Notes: generated by a model from the letters alone, not told the origin. Counted from the first letter of the stretch, positions 1 through 14,467 are shown. The stretch: 64,000 nt of DNA from Lingula anatina (GCF_001039355.2 NW_019774092.1:486184-550183), one strand, 5' to 3'. Made by a program: numbers and translations.

Positions 1-133
1 GTATGACTTACCTGTATTCATTTCGCTAATCCAAGATAAGTGGCCTCATTTGTCTTCCAACGACATTTTACTGAGATAGCATTTGTGTTTCCCCGATGAG
101 GCTGGCAACTCACTGACTTCATTTTTTTCTCAG

Positions 134-302
134 AATCTACATTTGCTCAACACTCGTAAGGTTTTCCAGAAGCAACTTCATGCGCACCGGAGGTCGTTTC
201 TTTGGAGTTATTAAGCTGATGAAAGCTATCGCTTTCAGATTATCTGCTCGTGCAGGTGACAACACCTGGGTTTCTAAGAACCAGTTTGTTCCAGTTTCTT
301 AG
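134..302 (+). CDS. Candidate 3' terminal coding exon of an unidentified gene
   Basis: A pyrimidine-rich tract ending in cag (to 133) is followed by 55 open codons and a TAG at 300-302. The peptide begins IYICSTLVRFSRSNF and ends GDNTWVSKNQFVPVS. One base is carried over from a preceding exon that would lie outside the window. A second possible acceptor (ttttccag, ending at 169) would shorten the exon but keep the same frame. A polyadenylation signal AATAAA at 683-688 would fit a 3' UTR of about 380 bases that includes the AT microsatellite. I do not recognise the domain, and the reading rests only on splice-site shape and a reasonable-looking C-terminus, so it could be chance. Confidence 0.3.
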
Positions 303-543
303 GTTCTAACAGTGTGTTTTGTGCTAGTCGACAGTTCTGTTTTTTGTTTTATCCAAATCTTGCGTGCATGTACCTAATAACCTTTCCAGGGATAACATTG
401 AAAAATTTCCCAAGTTGAAAAACGTGCATTTTTAACAATATGCTTGAGACGACGAGATCTGACTTCGTTTCGTCCGATCTGAGTTCATGACGGTTTGCAA
501 GAATGTGGTGATATCCCCTATCGTATTAAAATATGGTGCTTCT

Positions 544-544
<1 letters not shown>

Positions 545-606
<62 letters not shown>
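545..606. repeat. (AT)n microsatellite
   Basis: An almost pure alternating AT tract of about 60 bases. It creates a spurious Tyr-Ile open frame. Confidence 0.95.
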
Positions 607-609
<3 letters not shown>

Positions 610-1974
610 TATACCTACTATATACGTGTATATATTCTGTATATACTGTGCGTGGTGGTTCCTAACAAATGAGACAAATTTCAATAAAACGATCATGATA
701 ACTTGTCATTAACCGCCATTTAATGCCACTGTCAAGTGCATATGCATGCATCAAATATTAGCGACAGCCAACCACAAACACATTTGCCAAATATTATGGC
801 ATTTTTTCTTGTTGTATTGCAATATTTTACCTAGGTGTGGCGCACCTAGCTTTGACAATCAATTTTCTATCGTGACAATATTTCATCAACATTTGTGCAA
901 AACATAAAAACGTTATCGAGCTTCGTGCTGGCGACAATAACTGGCTGCTCTTATTTAAAAGTGCCATTACGATCAAAAATGTAATCAGACGCGCACGAGC
1001 ATATGACTGCAGCAACAATTAACAGATGCACTTTGCTGTCACATGCCCTCTATCGAAGTCATAGACAGATTTCTTTGATAATATATATTCACAGATATTT
1101 CTATGGCTATTTACTAGATGTACACATTTCTGATCTACCTTGTATATGCGAGGAGTTTTGCACAAGAAAGACGTCATCACTCTTGGTAAAGGGTGCATGT
1201 AAAGCAGCTGCGAGTGTTTGAATAAATTGATGAAAATGACTGTGTTAGCTGAACGTTTTCGGAGAAAAATGATTCAAAGTACGTCATCAAAAGGTCACAT
1301 TCTTGGCAAAAGCACAGAAACAATTCAAAATTGACACGTTGCTTGGCATGTTGACAATCCGTTTTTTGTATGTTTGCACATGCACCCCCCCCACCCCCCT
1401 CCCCCCTCGACAAAAAGGTTTGAACTAATTCGGTTCCTTGACTGACTCCGTGAAGGAAACACGCCTCACCAGACTGATGACATTTTTATCTAGATCAACG
1501 ACCAGGCGATCAAGTTAACCAACCAATTGTTTCCATGTCTAACTATTTCAAAAGTCTGAAAGCTTTCAATTTAACTTACGGTTCTAACTCTGAACATGAC
1601 GACTGCGAGAAACCTCTTCGGTTGGAGTCCTAGATATACTGACGGCCCTGAGGAGAGTGTTATTAGTAAAGTGCAGAAGGAAGTGAACAAAGATAATGGT
1701 TGCGGTAGATGAGACCTACCCCTACACACAATATATTGGGTTATTCCTAATGATAATGCTTTTAATATCTATTAATTTGCGTAAAAGGTTCGCTCCTGAT
1801 TGTAAACACTGGCATTGCAGGAACCGAAACATTGCAGGAAAAGGCGTGTTCCAACTATACGTGTCATTATCATTACACATAAAGGCAATGAAAGAAATAT
1901 TTTTTAATTTGTGTCCTGACATTTAATGATATAAAAAGGACCGCCATTATATACTGTGACGCAGTTCGCAAGGC

Positions 1975-1975
<1 letters not shown>

Positions 1976-2008
<33 letters not shown>
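1976..2008. repeat. Poly(A) tract
   Basis: An uninterrupted run of about 33 A residues. It may be a retroposon tail, but no target duplication or element body was seen. Confidence 0.9.
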
Positions 2009-2010
<2 letters not shown>

Positions 2011-5000
2011 AAACGCTAGCCCTTGTTTTATTTATGTGACACAAATGGCAGCATGTATTTTGCCGTTGCTACACCTTAATCATTTCAAGCCTTATAATAA
2101 AAATTAAGCACATTGGCCTAGGCACTTTTCTAATGTTAAAACATCTGTCTCACCAGTAGTTAGATTCATAACTAGCCATTATGAAACATTACGGAAATGA
2201 TTTAGATAAAATTTATACATAGATTTATTCTCAAAGGAGGCCATCACCTAAATTTTTCTAATACATGATCTTTCAGCACATTCATGAGCCTGTGATTTAT
2301 TAACATTCAATTGTCACAGACATACGCGCACTTATCAAGATGTACGGTATCATGTTTACTTATCGACGACAACTTAATCATTTCTCTTCTCTTGACCGCA
2401 AAACAATATGACAAAGCCCTATTCACATATTGCATCCGTCAATCCTAACACTAAACAAATAAATGAAAACAAATGATATCATGTTCTTGCTGTTATAAGC
2501 ATTGCAGCGGGTGAATAGTAAGTCTAATAGAAGTCTGTTGTATGGCCGATGGTTTTATGAGCCCGAGCCCCGGTACTTTATCTATTGGGAAGAATATTAT
2601 AACCATACACCACACGTCTTCTGCAAAACAAATCTACATGAATATCACGTAAAGTAAAGTATGTATTACGACTGATCAGGGTTCAGGTATGTTTCACCAG
2701 TTCGTCGCTTCTCGTCTCTCAAATTCTCTACCTCTCATTCTTCAATTTACCTTTGATAGCCAAACGATCAGCAAGCAACCCACAATGGCTCTTTCCCGTA
2801 TTTCTAACTTCCCTCTCCTGATCAATACATAATCCAGTCTGGTGTCATGCAAATCCAGATTCGGGAAAATGCCCTCTTACTTTTGCAACTATAAACCAAC
2901 TTGTAAGGCAACATTTTCTAATACATATTTTCTCATGATCAATATAATGGTTGCCATTGATTACACTTAACGAATATCCGCTTGTCATGTACGGAGTTGC
3001 CAAGTCTATGACGTTAATTTCACGCTTTCTGTACATTTCGACCATCAATTTCGTTCTTTAATAACATTCAAGAATCTTAAGCATATAAGAAATACAAGTA
3101 GACATTTGCTGTATTTCAATATGTGTGTCTTTGGGTCTCAACATATTATATGGGTATTTGGAATAGCCATAATGACTTATTTTCTCTGAATATTTATATA
3201 TTTATTGCAGTTTCGAATACTGTAAGAGAGGGTATGCATTATTATGGCCCAACAGTTCTACGGGTTATGATTACAGCTGTAACACTATTCAGGTGGAGAA
3301 GGATTCACTCGGGTGTGGAACACAACGTAAGTATGAGAATAGTTGATAATTAGGTATAAATGATTCAGATGGAAAGTTTAGCTCATTCAAAGACTCATAT
3401 GTTGGACGGAAAATCCGCCCAACCCAGCCACCTATGTCAAATATATACTGATGCTGTATTTTAATTGTTGAATTGATGACCCAACCACCTATGCAAATAA
3501 ACCTAAATCGGCGTCGGTTTAGGTGAAATAATCTGACCACCACATTAATTTGTCTTGATGAAACATTTGGTGATATCTGAATCGGATACGACACCGGAAA
3601 CCGCATTCTGAACTTGCAAAGTGTGGCCACAAACAGAGGAGTGAGACCAAATTATTCAGAAAGAATGAAATCGATGTTAACATGAAATTACGTTTTTGAA
3701 AATGAAATGAAAATGACAGCCTTACTCAACATCAAACAAAAAGAGACGACGTGTAACAAAATAATTAAATCACCTAGATAATATACCACCCTATACAGAA
3801 TAAAATCAAAATACTCAAATTGCATTTAAAAAATGAAATTATCGAAGCAATATTCATTACCAAACAGTCGTATAGTAATACGAACTAAGTACACTTGCAA
3901 TTTTTACTTATCTAAACCTGTGATCTTATTTAGCAATGCAACGTTATTTTTTCTATCATTGATGTCACACAGCAACTGACATTATTCGTCGGTGCATTTT
4001 GTGAGTCAGAACATGTCATTAGACAGATGTATGATGGCTTTTGAGAAACTGGGAGCAATTTGTCCCATTTTCAATGCCGTCGTGTGCCCACACATCATTA
4101 CGTTGGCAAATCTGGCGAATTATCCGTTCACTCCTCCAGGTGAAGATTTTGACCCGAGCTATTTTGTACAGTATTTGAGCCCTTATTCCAAGCTAAAACA
4201 GAGAAGAGTCTGGAAATCCTAGCCGCCTCTTTTTTTTCCCAAGCATCTTAAGCCCCCTTTACATTGGACGGCTTCCTTCCCTGCGTCCCGTATAGTAAAA
4301 AAAAATACTTCACGTGCCGACAACTGGCATTCATTCTGCAACCAAAGCGATGTTTGTGCCTCCTTTCTACGACCACAGCGATGCCTGTTTCATGGTCGCA
4401 CAAAGAAGGCAGAAAGGACGCCGTCCAGTGTATAAAGGGGGGGGGGGGGAGGTTAATACAACCTAGTACCCCATCAGCCTAGATACAAACAAAGTTACCT
4501 ATCGGTATAAAGCAAGAAAGTTCCAGACCTGCATTGCTGGATGATGTTGCACTTACCTGGCCTCCATCTGTGAACCGTCATGCACCGTGTGAAGGTGGTA
4601 AATTATTAATATATCATATCTCTTGCAGTCAGCAGATTGATTGTAAGGCACAAATCAACCTGGACGAGATCTGCTTGTCTGACTGGGTCAGATAAAAAGG
4701 ATGTTCTTATTCTAGCTATCTGTGACCACTATTTAAGGGGGTACCGTGCGGTGGGGGGTGGGTGGGGGGGTGGGGGGGGGCGCTCGTTATATCTTGGTTT
4801 TTATCCCTCGAAATCTGAAGCGCAGAACAAAAGTGGGTTTCAGTCCCCGTCGATAAAATACATCTTTATCATACTTAATGCGATGAGGATCCACACGCAT
4901 TTTTATTGTTTATTATTTCAGAACAACAGCCGCTGATATTCCAATATCACGCGAACTTCGCATTTCACCCTGGCAAGCCGCAGATGGCCTCGAGACTTCG

Positions 5001-6847
5001 AGATCCAAGAAAAACGATGATTAAAGAGTGATCGTCATTACTTTTGCTAACTGTGATCTCTTGAGGACACTTCAAAACAATGCTGACGTTTTTCTTTCGA
5101 TGAGTTCTATACAGGACACGACCTAACGATATTTGGTTCTCGAGTACTGAGGTTCGCGTACGAACTTCCTGCAATGGCCCCAAGTGTATGAAGTTATAAG
5201 GCCCCTATTACTTGACTGTGTATTGGTTTAATTAAAATTTTCACCGAATTTATAATTATTATTATAATGCCATTCCATTTTATATATCTATCCTACAATG
5301 TAATAGCTATCTCTTTCATAAATAATTTATTTCATCATTTTTTCATCGATCTTGCGATGATTTTATTTTTCACCTCATGCAAAGTTTGACATCACTGTCT
5401 GCATTAGTATAGTACGTATACATGTATGAGTTATATTTAATGATCTGACGCACGTTTATCCGTGTAACGGTGTACTTATAAAGGCTTGGATTTTAAAGCT
5501 TCCCTACAACAACTCGATCACGATCACGGCTGCCATCCAAGAAAAAATTCCTAATACATCTAAATTGTTAAGCTGACGTTCCTGTTTGTTTCTCTAAGAC
5601 TGATTATCTCTCTCTCTTTTTCTTACAAGCACATACTGATAATTTTCCAACAGATAATTCAGTGCTTAACAAACATGAACATAGCACTTAAAGCGGCACC
5701 ATCTGTTTTATAAATTCAACCAATCATTTTATTGATTAAACTGTTTATTAACAATTCTGTTTATCAGCCTGATGAAAATCACCCGAGATAACCTAAAAAG
5801 AGGCTGTCAGCACCGAGCGACGTCATACAAGAAGAGAAAGCCGACGTGAATGTAAAATGCTCGGTGTCTCTCTCCCTCGCTCATTCCGTCGCCTGCTCCC
5901 ACTAAAACACGCGCACCCATGCCAAGCATGCACATGATTCTATGCACATACACGTGCCTGCGCATCCCTTACCTGCTACATTTAACGCCTTCAAATAAAA
6001 TCTGCTTACATGTGTTCGAGTGCCCGATACGTTCATGCCCGCCAATTACGAAATTTCAAAGGACAACTTCACGCAGCATAGTTTTCACGGGCACTTGCCT
6101 TGATGATCAGCACTGACCATACAGTGTTATAAGAGCCAGGGATATTCTCATTTCGACTGACAAGGAACCAACGGTAAAACCTGCACCCAGATGTGCCTAC
6201 ACTGACCGATACTTTGAACATTCGACACCTGTAAGCTCACCTTAAACTGCTGGTTTTATATCAATCGCAAATCCCCGCCTTTCTGTCCGGCACTTGAAAA
6301 TGTTTTATGTCAGTTATATAGTTAAAGCCATGGAACTTCTCACCCTGACCGCTTGGGAACCATCGGAATCCTGGCACTCGGGCCCTGATCTCTTGGATGG
6401 CAAGCTGCGCACCTTATGAGTTGATTGCACTCAAGCCAATACTGAGCCCACATGATGTTAACAACACGTCGTTAGACAGCAGTTTTTGTAGATCTTCACC
6501 CTTCGACACCCTGAACTCTGTCTCGGTCTTAAATTTGTTGGTGTAGTTACTCCAAGCGCAGCAGCATATAAACCAGCATTATATGAAAGCTCGAGCAGAC
6601 GCCCGCCGTTATCGGACCACCTTGACCGTTAACATTTATGTCCAGATATAAACGTAATCTGAGAAATAACCTAAACGCATGATATAACGTGGGGCTAGAT
6701 AAGTTTAGGGAAAGAAGGCATTTATGGCAAGATAAAAGACGCACCGTCCTGAAGCTTGCCATCCACGATGGTTGAAAATGTGGAGACATCTTACTTTACA
6801 AAATTGAATAAGTAAAAGTGTGAACGTGTCATCAGATAACTGCAGTT

Positions 6848-6883
6848 TTTTGTTTGTTTGTTTGTTTGTTTGTTTTTTGTTTA
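6848..6883. repeat. (GTTT)n microsatellite
   Basis: At least six tandem GTTT units sit inside a T-rich tract. Confidence 0.9.
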
Positions 6884-8817
6884 GTACTTGGGATTTTAGT
6901 TTGTAAATACTGGGCTGAGTTTGTTAAGAATCTGTTTCATGCGCATTGAGAGAAGTATTACATCACGTGCATTCCTAAATAGTTGCCACTTCAACTTTCT
7001 TTCCCACTCGTGGACTCACCTGTCACGGCCTGCAGCGCGAGAGCACGTGTTCAGATAACCTGAAATAAACCTAAACTATTGAACTGCAACTCATAAACCA
7101 TTTTCATCGTCTTCACAGGTAAACTTCAACACCTCTGGATACATCAATTTCAGCCCACCAAGAAAATGGCCAAATATACCGCATGATCATATAGAATGTA
7201 CACGTATCAACGTGTCAGCAACACCCTTAAAGTCAAGGCGACTTTCTTACTCTTTACCTAAAGCTTCAATTTTGAGCGGTCAATTTTGAGACCATCTATT
7301 GTAGGTATCTAGAAACGATCGGGGTGGAATATATACCCAGACCAATGAATCATAATCCTAAGAACATTATAAAGATTGATTCTTCTTGAATCACGCACGT
7401 CTTTCATTGTTGAAATGGATAAATGGATCCATCTCTTTGAATTACGTTTATTTTTCTTCACAGTATGTCTCTACTTTGTTCAAGTTTCCATGTACTGTCT
7501 TAGTGTAATAGTCATGTCTATATTGATGGTTAAATTGACCTTTGCCTTTACATTGTGCCGACGTTACCCTATATAAAATTAAACATTGTACGAAAAAAGG
7601 GGGGGATAGTATGATGATCCTACAGCTAGATAACCAGCATTCAACAGTTAGAAGTCCATTTTTGATTTAATATTTATCGTATACACTTTATATGCAAACA
7701 TTCCCGAAAGTGTTATATGGAGGGTTTTAAAACTCTATAAAATGCGCTATCTCATCCGATTGCGTTTTCACATCCAATTGTGTCTTTTCTCTCTCTTTCT
7801 CTCTCTCTCAGCGCATTTGAAGGCGTCTCTACGGCTTATAAGATAGATATGATTTATGAATTGATTTTCTGTATCATTTTATGCATTGCATTAGGGGTGA
7901 CAATTTTTTGATTGGGGATTATATATTTGTCTGTTAACATGCGTGTTTTAAGTAGATAGATATTTTCATTTAACTTGTCTCACAGTGTTTTTCTATTTTG
8001 GACAGAAAGACAGGATCTCACAATGGACTAAGTGACTTCATTCTATTGTAGAAGGATAGGACGAAGACGAATACTATTTCATGTTAATCACACTCGAACG
8101 GTTTGCATGTTATACAAATGCCATATCAACAATATGTGTGATTGCAATGATAGGCCCTTTAAAAGATGCAAAAAGGAGAACAGCTAAAAAGGTAAATTTA
8201 TACGTTGGTTGAAGCATACAGCTCGTCTCTCTACTGCTCACACAAAGTATTCATCCTTTCACGGAACATTATTTCAAACGCAATACATTCCACCATTCAA
8301 TAGCAATGGCTGTACATGTGCATATAGAAACGCAATAAAATAAGGTTGATTGCATGCTATAAAATTAAGTATTTCTACAATAACAAGGAAGGAAAATACG
8401 TACACCATTTCTTAAAGGCATTTAAGGCAATGTAGACAATTCATTTGTGGCATGAACGTGTTGTTAACCACAACGGCAATATTGATAAGAGTTAATAAAG
8501 ATGTTTTTTCCGCAGAAAACAGCACTTTCTATTATTACGACTCAGAATTCTGCTATGCTAAAGATAAGATATATGAATGATGCAAAAACTGTGTACTGCC
8601 TGTTGGTTGCAGGTTAAACTGATTTATTAAATCGCCGAAGGCCTATTAAAGGGGCACACGTGGCCAGGCATGGGGAAAATTTTGGAGATAGGGCCTACTG
8701 AAGGTCCAGCGGACAAGAAGTATACAGGTACTACCAATTCTGTGCTAGTTCAAACGAAGTATTTTATGTCGTTAGTCTATGGTTACTTTTCATTTATTAT
8801 CGTGTATAGTCTAGTAG

Positions 8818-8991
8818 CAGGCCCGTAGCCAGCGATTTCAAAGGGTGGGTTCTTTTTTCTGAAAAAGTGGACCTTTTACCATATAATCCCCATGTACCTA
8901 GGTCAAATTTTACCCCGAGTGGACCTTTTTCCAGCAAAAAGGGGGGTTCTTTCGAACCCCCCCGAACCCCCCCCCCCCGGCTACGGGCCTG
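8818..8991. mobile_element. 174-bp MITE with terminal inverted repeats
   Basis: The left end CAGGCCCGTAGCC is the exact reverse complement of the right end GGCTACGGGCCTG. The element is flanked by a direct repeat AGTAG (8813-8817 and 8992-8996), which looks like a target-site duplication. The interior has no coding capacity and contains C- and G-runs with a local palindrome around TTCGAA. The structure is that of a non-autonomous DNA transposon. The CAGG-type end is hAT-like, but hAT elements normally leave 8-bp duplications and only 5 bp are clear here, so the superfamily is left open. Confidence 0.75.
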
Positions 8992-9022
8992 AGTAGTGTA
9001 TTATCGCTTAAATCTTGCCATT

Positions 9023-9063
9023 CCAGAGGACCTGCGATATCAAAAGTTCTGCAGGTCCTCTGG
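9023..9063. repeat. Perfect 13-bp inverted repeat
   Basis: CCAGAGGACCTGC (9023-9035) and GCAGGTCCTCTGG (9051-9063) are exact reverse complements around a 15-nt spacer. The stem is too short for a typical pre-miRNA. It may be the core of an old palindromic element. Confidence 0.8.
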
Positions 9064-11779
9064 CATTTCAAGCTATCATGGACCAGGCAGTTTTACCATG
9101 ACTGTACGTGGCCATCATTTAACACGCTTCATATTATGCCGTTGCAGTTGGTCGGCTTATAGCCCTCCCACACGGCAAAATTACCACCGATGTCCAGTTG
9201 TTCCTGTCAAAGGCTGTACGTGTTACTCTAGCTCGCGTGTAGCGTGTCGCCCATGCGGTGTTTTATATGTAAATTGTCTGACAGACTGAAACTAGTGGTG
9301 ATTCTGCCAGCAGCCTTATGCCTTAGTAGGTCTATTCTTTATTACTTCTATATATTCATCATGAAAGTGATAGACAAGTGTTTCAAAATTACCTGTAGCG
9401 TTCAGCTGCAGTAGAAAAGGAATTGCATTAAAAGTGTTAAATAGACGTAATGGTATTGCAAAAATATTTTCTTACTTCCTTTAAGATAGTTCAGGGCGGT
9501 TTTTTCAAAACAAAAATTTTGATTGATATCAATTTCATGTCTTAGATATAACACGAATAGTATTAGAAATATTTAACTCTGCATATCCAAGAAGATACTG
9601 CTGGTAATTAAGGCACGGCAAAGAATATGGGTGGGGACAACAAGAATTTAAAAAGATTGGGCATTGATTGGATAATAAAAAGTGTTTTGGATGCTTGAAT
9701 CAATTGGCAATTAAGTTAAGCAATCTAACAATAGGATTGAAAGCAAAGTGCCATGGAGTAGATTTCGAGCCAGTTGGTGCCCTCTTTACCTTACAGGCTG
9801 TCCTATGGATGGAATTTTGATTTTTAGCTGTTTTGTCAGGGCCCACAATTCGATATAACAATTAAAAAAAGTGAAAATCTTATAACCGTTTTTGAATAAA
9901 ATCTTTCTTTTGTTCAAATTAAAAAAGTGCTTATGATATATGTATATGTGGTTGCTTCTGGCACTATGCAGTGCATCTTTTTCTAGACTAAAGAGGTAAC
10001 TGAGATTTCTGCTTTTCTTCCCGTCCTCTAACTTTTCCTCCCTCTTCTCTCTTGATAAGACACATCTTTGTTTTTGCTTCTTTTACAAGTTTGACACTGA
10101 TGCTCGTGGTCTATCAGTTCATAAAGCTTTCAATAAAAGGGATAACAACTCTGAGATTCAAATTTCGACAATAAATACATTGTAAACAACACATAGAAAT
10201 CTAATAAATTCCATTTTAGCACCAAAACGGCTGTTATCACTATTACTCCGGAATCTGTGCTTGTCATCGGACCAAGGGGACCTTTGAGGATGACTACCCT
10301 GTGTAAGAATCTCTTCAGGGATTATTACAAAAACACACTTTAAAAAGCCAATGGACTAGATTTGAATGTTGAAACGGATACATTAAACATGGGAAAATAT
10401 GGGAAATTTGTCGTTAACCCTATTAAAAAGAGGCACTTGTCCCTCCAAAATTGAAGAGTTGTCGTCACTAAAAACGTCCGAGATGTACAGCTGACATGAA
10501 GACACCCTTCCCCTTGATCTTGACCAGACGTAATATTAGACTTTGCGCCAGAAGTTATCAGTAGATAACATTTTTCTGCCATGCTGCCATGATTAAAATG
10601 TGACCATTTCGTACTTATATCATGGCGAATTTTCAAAGAGAGTGTCACAAGTGGAATTCAGTTACATAAAGTGCAGCATTAACTTTGTTCTGACGCTAAA
10701 TTTGGCGACGCCATTCATTTCCAATTCATAATACAAAATTTTATATAATAAATAACTTTAAAAAATAATGGAAATGCAGAAATTTAAAGATTTAAAGCAG
10801 AAATTAGGCAATAACAACAACAACAACCACAACAAAAACAATAACAATAACAACAATAATATTTACTTTATAAGATTTAAATAGCCCGTCATTATAAACG
10901 TTGTTATCATCATTATTATTAACAAACCGTTAAATTGTCAACAACCTGCAGCCTAGGCAAATTAACGTTGCCACAGTAAACAGTCAATAGTATTTCAAAC
11001 GTGGTTTTGAGCTTGCCGAGTAGAGAACATTTGGCGTATGTGGCGTGCAGAAAGGATGCGCTTATGGTAAACAAAACTGAAATATTTTTCATTGCTTATG
11101 TATTACAAAATGTCAATTTGCCCGTCGCAAGGATGGAGTGTTTTCAAGGACAGACTTCGAACAGGATGTCCTCAATGGTTGAAGGTAATAAAAGAATCCT
11201 TACACTGCCAAGCGTCTATAGATAAGGTAATAAAATAAACAGTCGACATCTGGTCGTGCTGTATGAATGATTTTGCTCTCTCTGACTTTTACTGTAAGAT
11301 GCTTTACATTTACACCCATGAGCGCTAATATCTGAATCAATGGCATCCAATTCTTGCCAGCAATATACAGGCCTTATAAACGGATTAGGCGTTTACTCAC
11401 ACTACCCGCAGGTCTTTTCTATCACAAACGCCCATATTAGTGAATACAGTTACTGGTTAAACGAATCGCCGGCATTACAATTAAGAACTACAAGATTCCA
11501 TTTTTGTGTCCAATTGTTCCTAAAATGGGCAACATCATGCTGTCTCAGTACGCTTTGGAATGTGATAAGAGTATACCTTTGGGCAGACGTAAGGCTTGTG
11601 ATCAAGAAAATATGATTAAACGTGATATTATGGAAGCGGTTTTTGTGTAAAAATATTATTTTCAGTGTAAAATTTTTTTTAGTCACTAGCTATCATAAGA
11701 ATATTCGTCCAGGGCATTGTGTACCTATGAAAGTGAATTTAAAATGATGGTGTATTTCTTTTTAGCTGAGGTTCAGATT

Positions 11780-11816
11780 TAAAATAAATAAATAAATATA
11801 TAAATAAACAAATAGA

Positions 11817-11853
<37 letters not shown>
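11780..11853. repeat. (AAAT)n microsatellite
   Basis: Tandem AAAT/TAAA units, slightly interrupted on the left side. Confidence 0.9.
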
Positions 11854-11856
<3 letters not shown>

Positions 11857-14103
11857 GATCTAAGGCTTGTCCTTAATAGTTTCTATCCTCTTGGTGCTCA
11901 TTTCTTTGGAACAAAAAGTCTCACTAAAAAGTATGAACAATGGCGTTGTTTTGTACGTGCCCCTTTACAGAGACTGGAAAAGCTACGATCTCATTCCTCA
12001 GGATTAAGCATCATTATGATTGACACACATTGTGATCCCTTCCTTAATTAGAATAGTGTTAAGCCGATAAAGCATCTGGACGGAATCTAGGTTTGACTGG
12101 CAACTTGCCTAGTTAATCTCGTAGCTAAGAAGCAATTAGGGCCCTTTCGTAAGCATTATCCTGGTGTATACCTAAGTGTTGTGGTTTATCTATTTTGACA
12201 GAGTTTACACTTTACCGTGAATCAGCCCCTGGTTTTTTCATTTGATGGAAAGACGCTAATTTTTCCTCAACAAAAGCCCCTAAATCTCTTTGGTTTCTCT
12301 GTTTCCCATGGGTATAGGTTCGGAATCAAATTGTTCAAGAGCCAGGCTGATTACCAGAAAACCGATTTCATTAATTGTATTGTAGTTCGAACATAAGCAA
12401 AATTTCCAGGAAACGGTGTCCCCTTGTGAGTGCAAGCCCCACTTGTTAGGTTAATATGAAAACACTTAGAATTATCTCAGACAATAAAGCAATATACTGT
12501 AGATACTTTGTTTTTGTCCATTTTCAGCTATAACAGCGGAAATGAAAGTCATGTCTAAAGTAACGTCACTGAATCACATAAGCTGTGTCACATTATCTTT
12601 TTCTTTTTTGCCATAGAGGTACTCGTACGTGTAGACCTACATTCGCTATAGAACTGCAAATTACGGTTCCTCCCAGGAAGAGCAAAGGACAAAATACATC
12701 CTCGCAAATAAGATCTGCTTACAGTCTGTCGCTCGTTGCTCTGAACGACTGACGCTCTCTAGATAGTGTTCTAATCTCGATTCAAAATCCGCATAATCAT
12801 AATGGTGAATAGGACCGTATCAGAGCAAGCAGGCTGTTTGGATATTTTTATTTCACGAATTTCTTTATTTCTTTAATAAAGGTTTATCTACAGTCCTCGG
12901 TGTTTGATGTTTAGTTGTTCCTGCGAATTGGGAATCTCTGCCGCTAGGAGCCTGGACATTTTCATGTCAACAGATATGTCTAGACATGCCTACACGGAGA
13001 GAGCATAGACCAGAACAATGAGCAGAGACAGCGATTGGCCTCAAAATCATGACATCCCCGGGATCTGGAACATGGTTCCTTTGCTGAGGTGTGACCATTC
13101 AGGTATCTGTCACTTGTAAACAAAAAAGGAGATTTGGCGATACGAGGTAGGTCAGAAGGCAAGTACTCATGTGCTTTCCATCTCCGATTTACATAAACCG
13201 CATCACAATATGTAATAACTACCATTTTGTGTCTTCATTTAGACATCTGCATTGCATTAGAATTGCAGTGAAAATAACTATCACGTAATGTGTATGTCAT
13301 ATATATCAAGGAAGTTTTATTTGGTCTGTGGCACTGTATCTCTATGATCCTGTAACAAAATTGGATTAATTTAAAGTTTTTTTTACATAATCTCAAACCT
13401 CCAGTTAAGCAAGTAAGTGTTTGTATAACTGCATGGATAGAATTTTCCCAGGGCGAATTTTTTACTTATACACTGTATATTTAGTGGTATATGTCGTGAT
13501 TAATTGGTTGAGATATGTAGAGACACACAAATGGGTTAATTTCAAAGATTACATTTACTTAAGTAAATGCTTTATTGCCGGTGATTTAAATCAGGTTGAA
13601 ATGAATGGAAAAGTGTAATTAGCAGTTTTAGCAACGCATGATGTGTTCGACCAAACTTTTTAAAGGATCAGTCGAATCATGACGAAACAAAAAGGTAATG
13701 GATTTTCTAATATAAAGTCCCACCATACTTTTAACCTCAGAATCATGAGAGAAGTCTATTCAAAAAGAAGCGAGAGAATGCCAGACGTTTTAAAACATAT
13801 CTATCAGAGCACAAAAAACAGGGCTCTTGAACACCAGTACGTTTATTACCTATTGTAAATATTTATGTTAAAACAATCAAATTACATCTGGAATAAAGGA
13901 CTGGTATCAAGGAGCAAAGATTCAGAAATGAAAATAATGAAGAAAGAACGAAAATCGGCACGGAAGTTGTTTTGCATAACATTATCTGAACACATGGCCA
14001 ATAACATGTTATTGATATTTGCGGTTTCGTGTCAAATCAACAAATCATTATTCAAGATTGTAGAAGGGTAATTATAGTGTGTCGGGAAAGGTGAACTACT
14101 GTA

Positions 14104-14112
14104 TGCTTGTAT

Positions 14113-14143
<31 letters not shown>

Positions 14144-14146
14144 TTT
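14104..14146. repeat. (TTTA)n microsatellite
   Basis: Tandem ATTT units. The corresponding tract in copy B (about 25255-25303) has a different unit number, which is a length polymorphism between the copies. Confidence 0.9.
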
Positions 14147-14466
14147 TTGAAAACACACCTGAACCCTGTGCTATTTATGTAAACAGGAGACGGTTCGCTA
14201 GAGTGTATATTTGTGTACATCCATAGCGCATTAGCACCCAGAAAATTTGCTAAAAAGATAAAACAGAAACAGGTATTGGAAACATAGCTAGAGCCAGAGC
14301 AGAAATTTTAGTGATTGGCTGCTTGAATACCTTGATCACATACATGTCGATATATAAGCGTAAGCCATTGCTGAACATCTATTATGAAATGTATATTGGT
14401 GCCTGGAGAAGTTTGTAGCACATTGCAGAGCCAAAATTCAAATTGATTTCGTCTAACAATTGCATA

Positions 14467-14467
<1 letters not shown>

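Larger units (their letters stand above)
303..8812. other. Gene-poor intergenic DNA
   Basis: No convincing exon was found on either strand. All open frames are short, low in complexity or lack plausible splice context. The stretch holds an AT microsatellite (about 545-606), a poly(A) tract (1976-2008), G-rich runs near 4439-4450 and 4751-4780, a GTTT repeat (about 6850-6880) and a TC-rich run near 7790-7810. The long poly(A) could be the tail of an old retroposon, but no element body is recognisable. Confidence 0.5.
8997..12937. other. Gene-poor intergenic DNA upstream of the cyclase locus
   Basis: No coding exon can be supported. Notable items are a 13-bp perfect hairpin at 9023-9063, an AAC/AAT-rich tract near 10810-10860 and an AAAT microsatellite near 11780-11853. 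The remainder looks like unique AT-rich sequence. Confidence 0.5.

Noticed and set aside
487-672. 61-residue open frame with repeated Tyr-Ile
   Set aside because: It is the translation of an AT microsatellite. The same applies to the frames at 14382-14654, 60204-60410 and 60281-60517.
13421-13618. 65-residue open frame conserved exactly at 24566-24763
   Set aside because: The conservation comes from the large duplication, which also preserves non-coding DNA. There is no recognisable domain or splice context.
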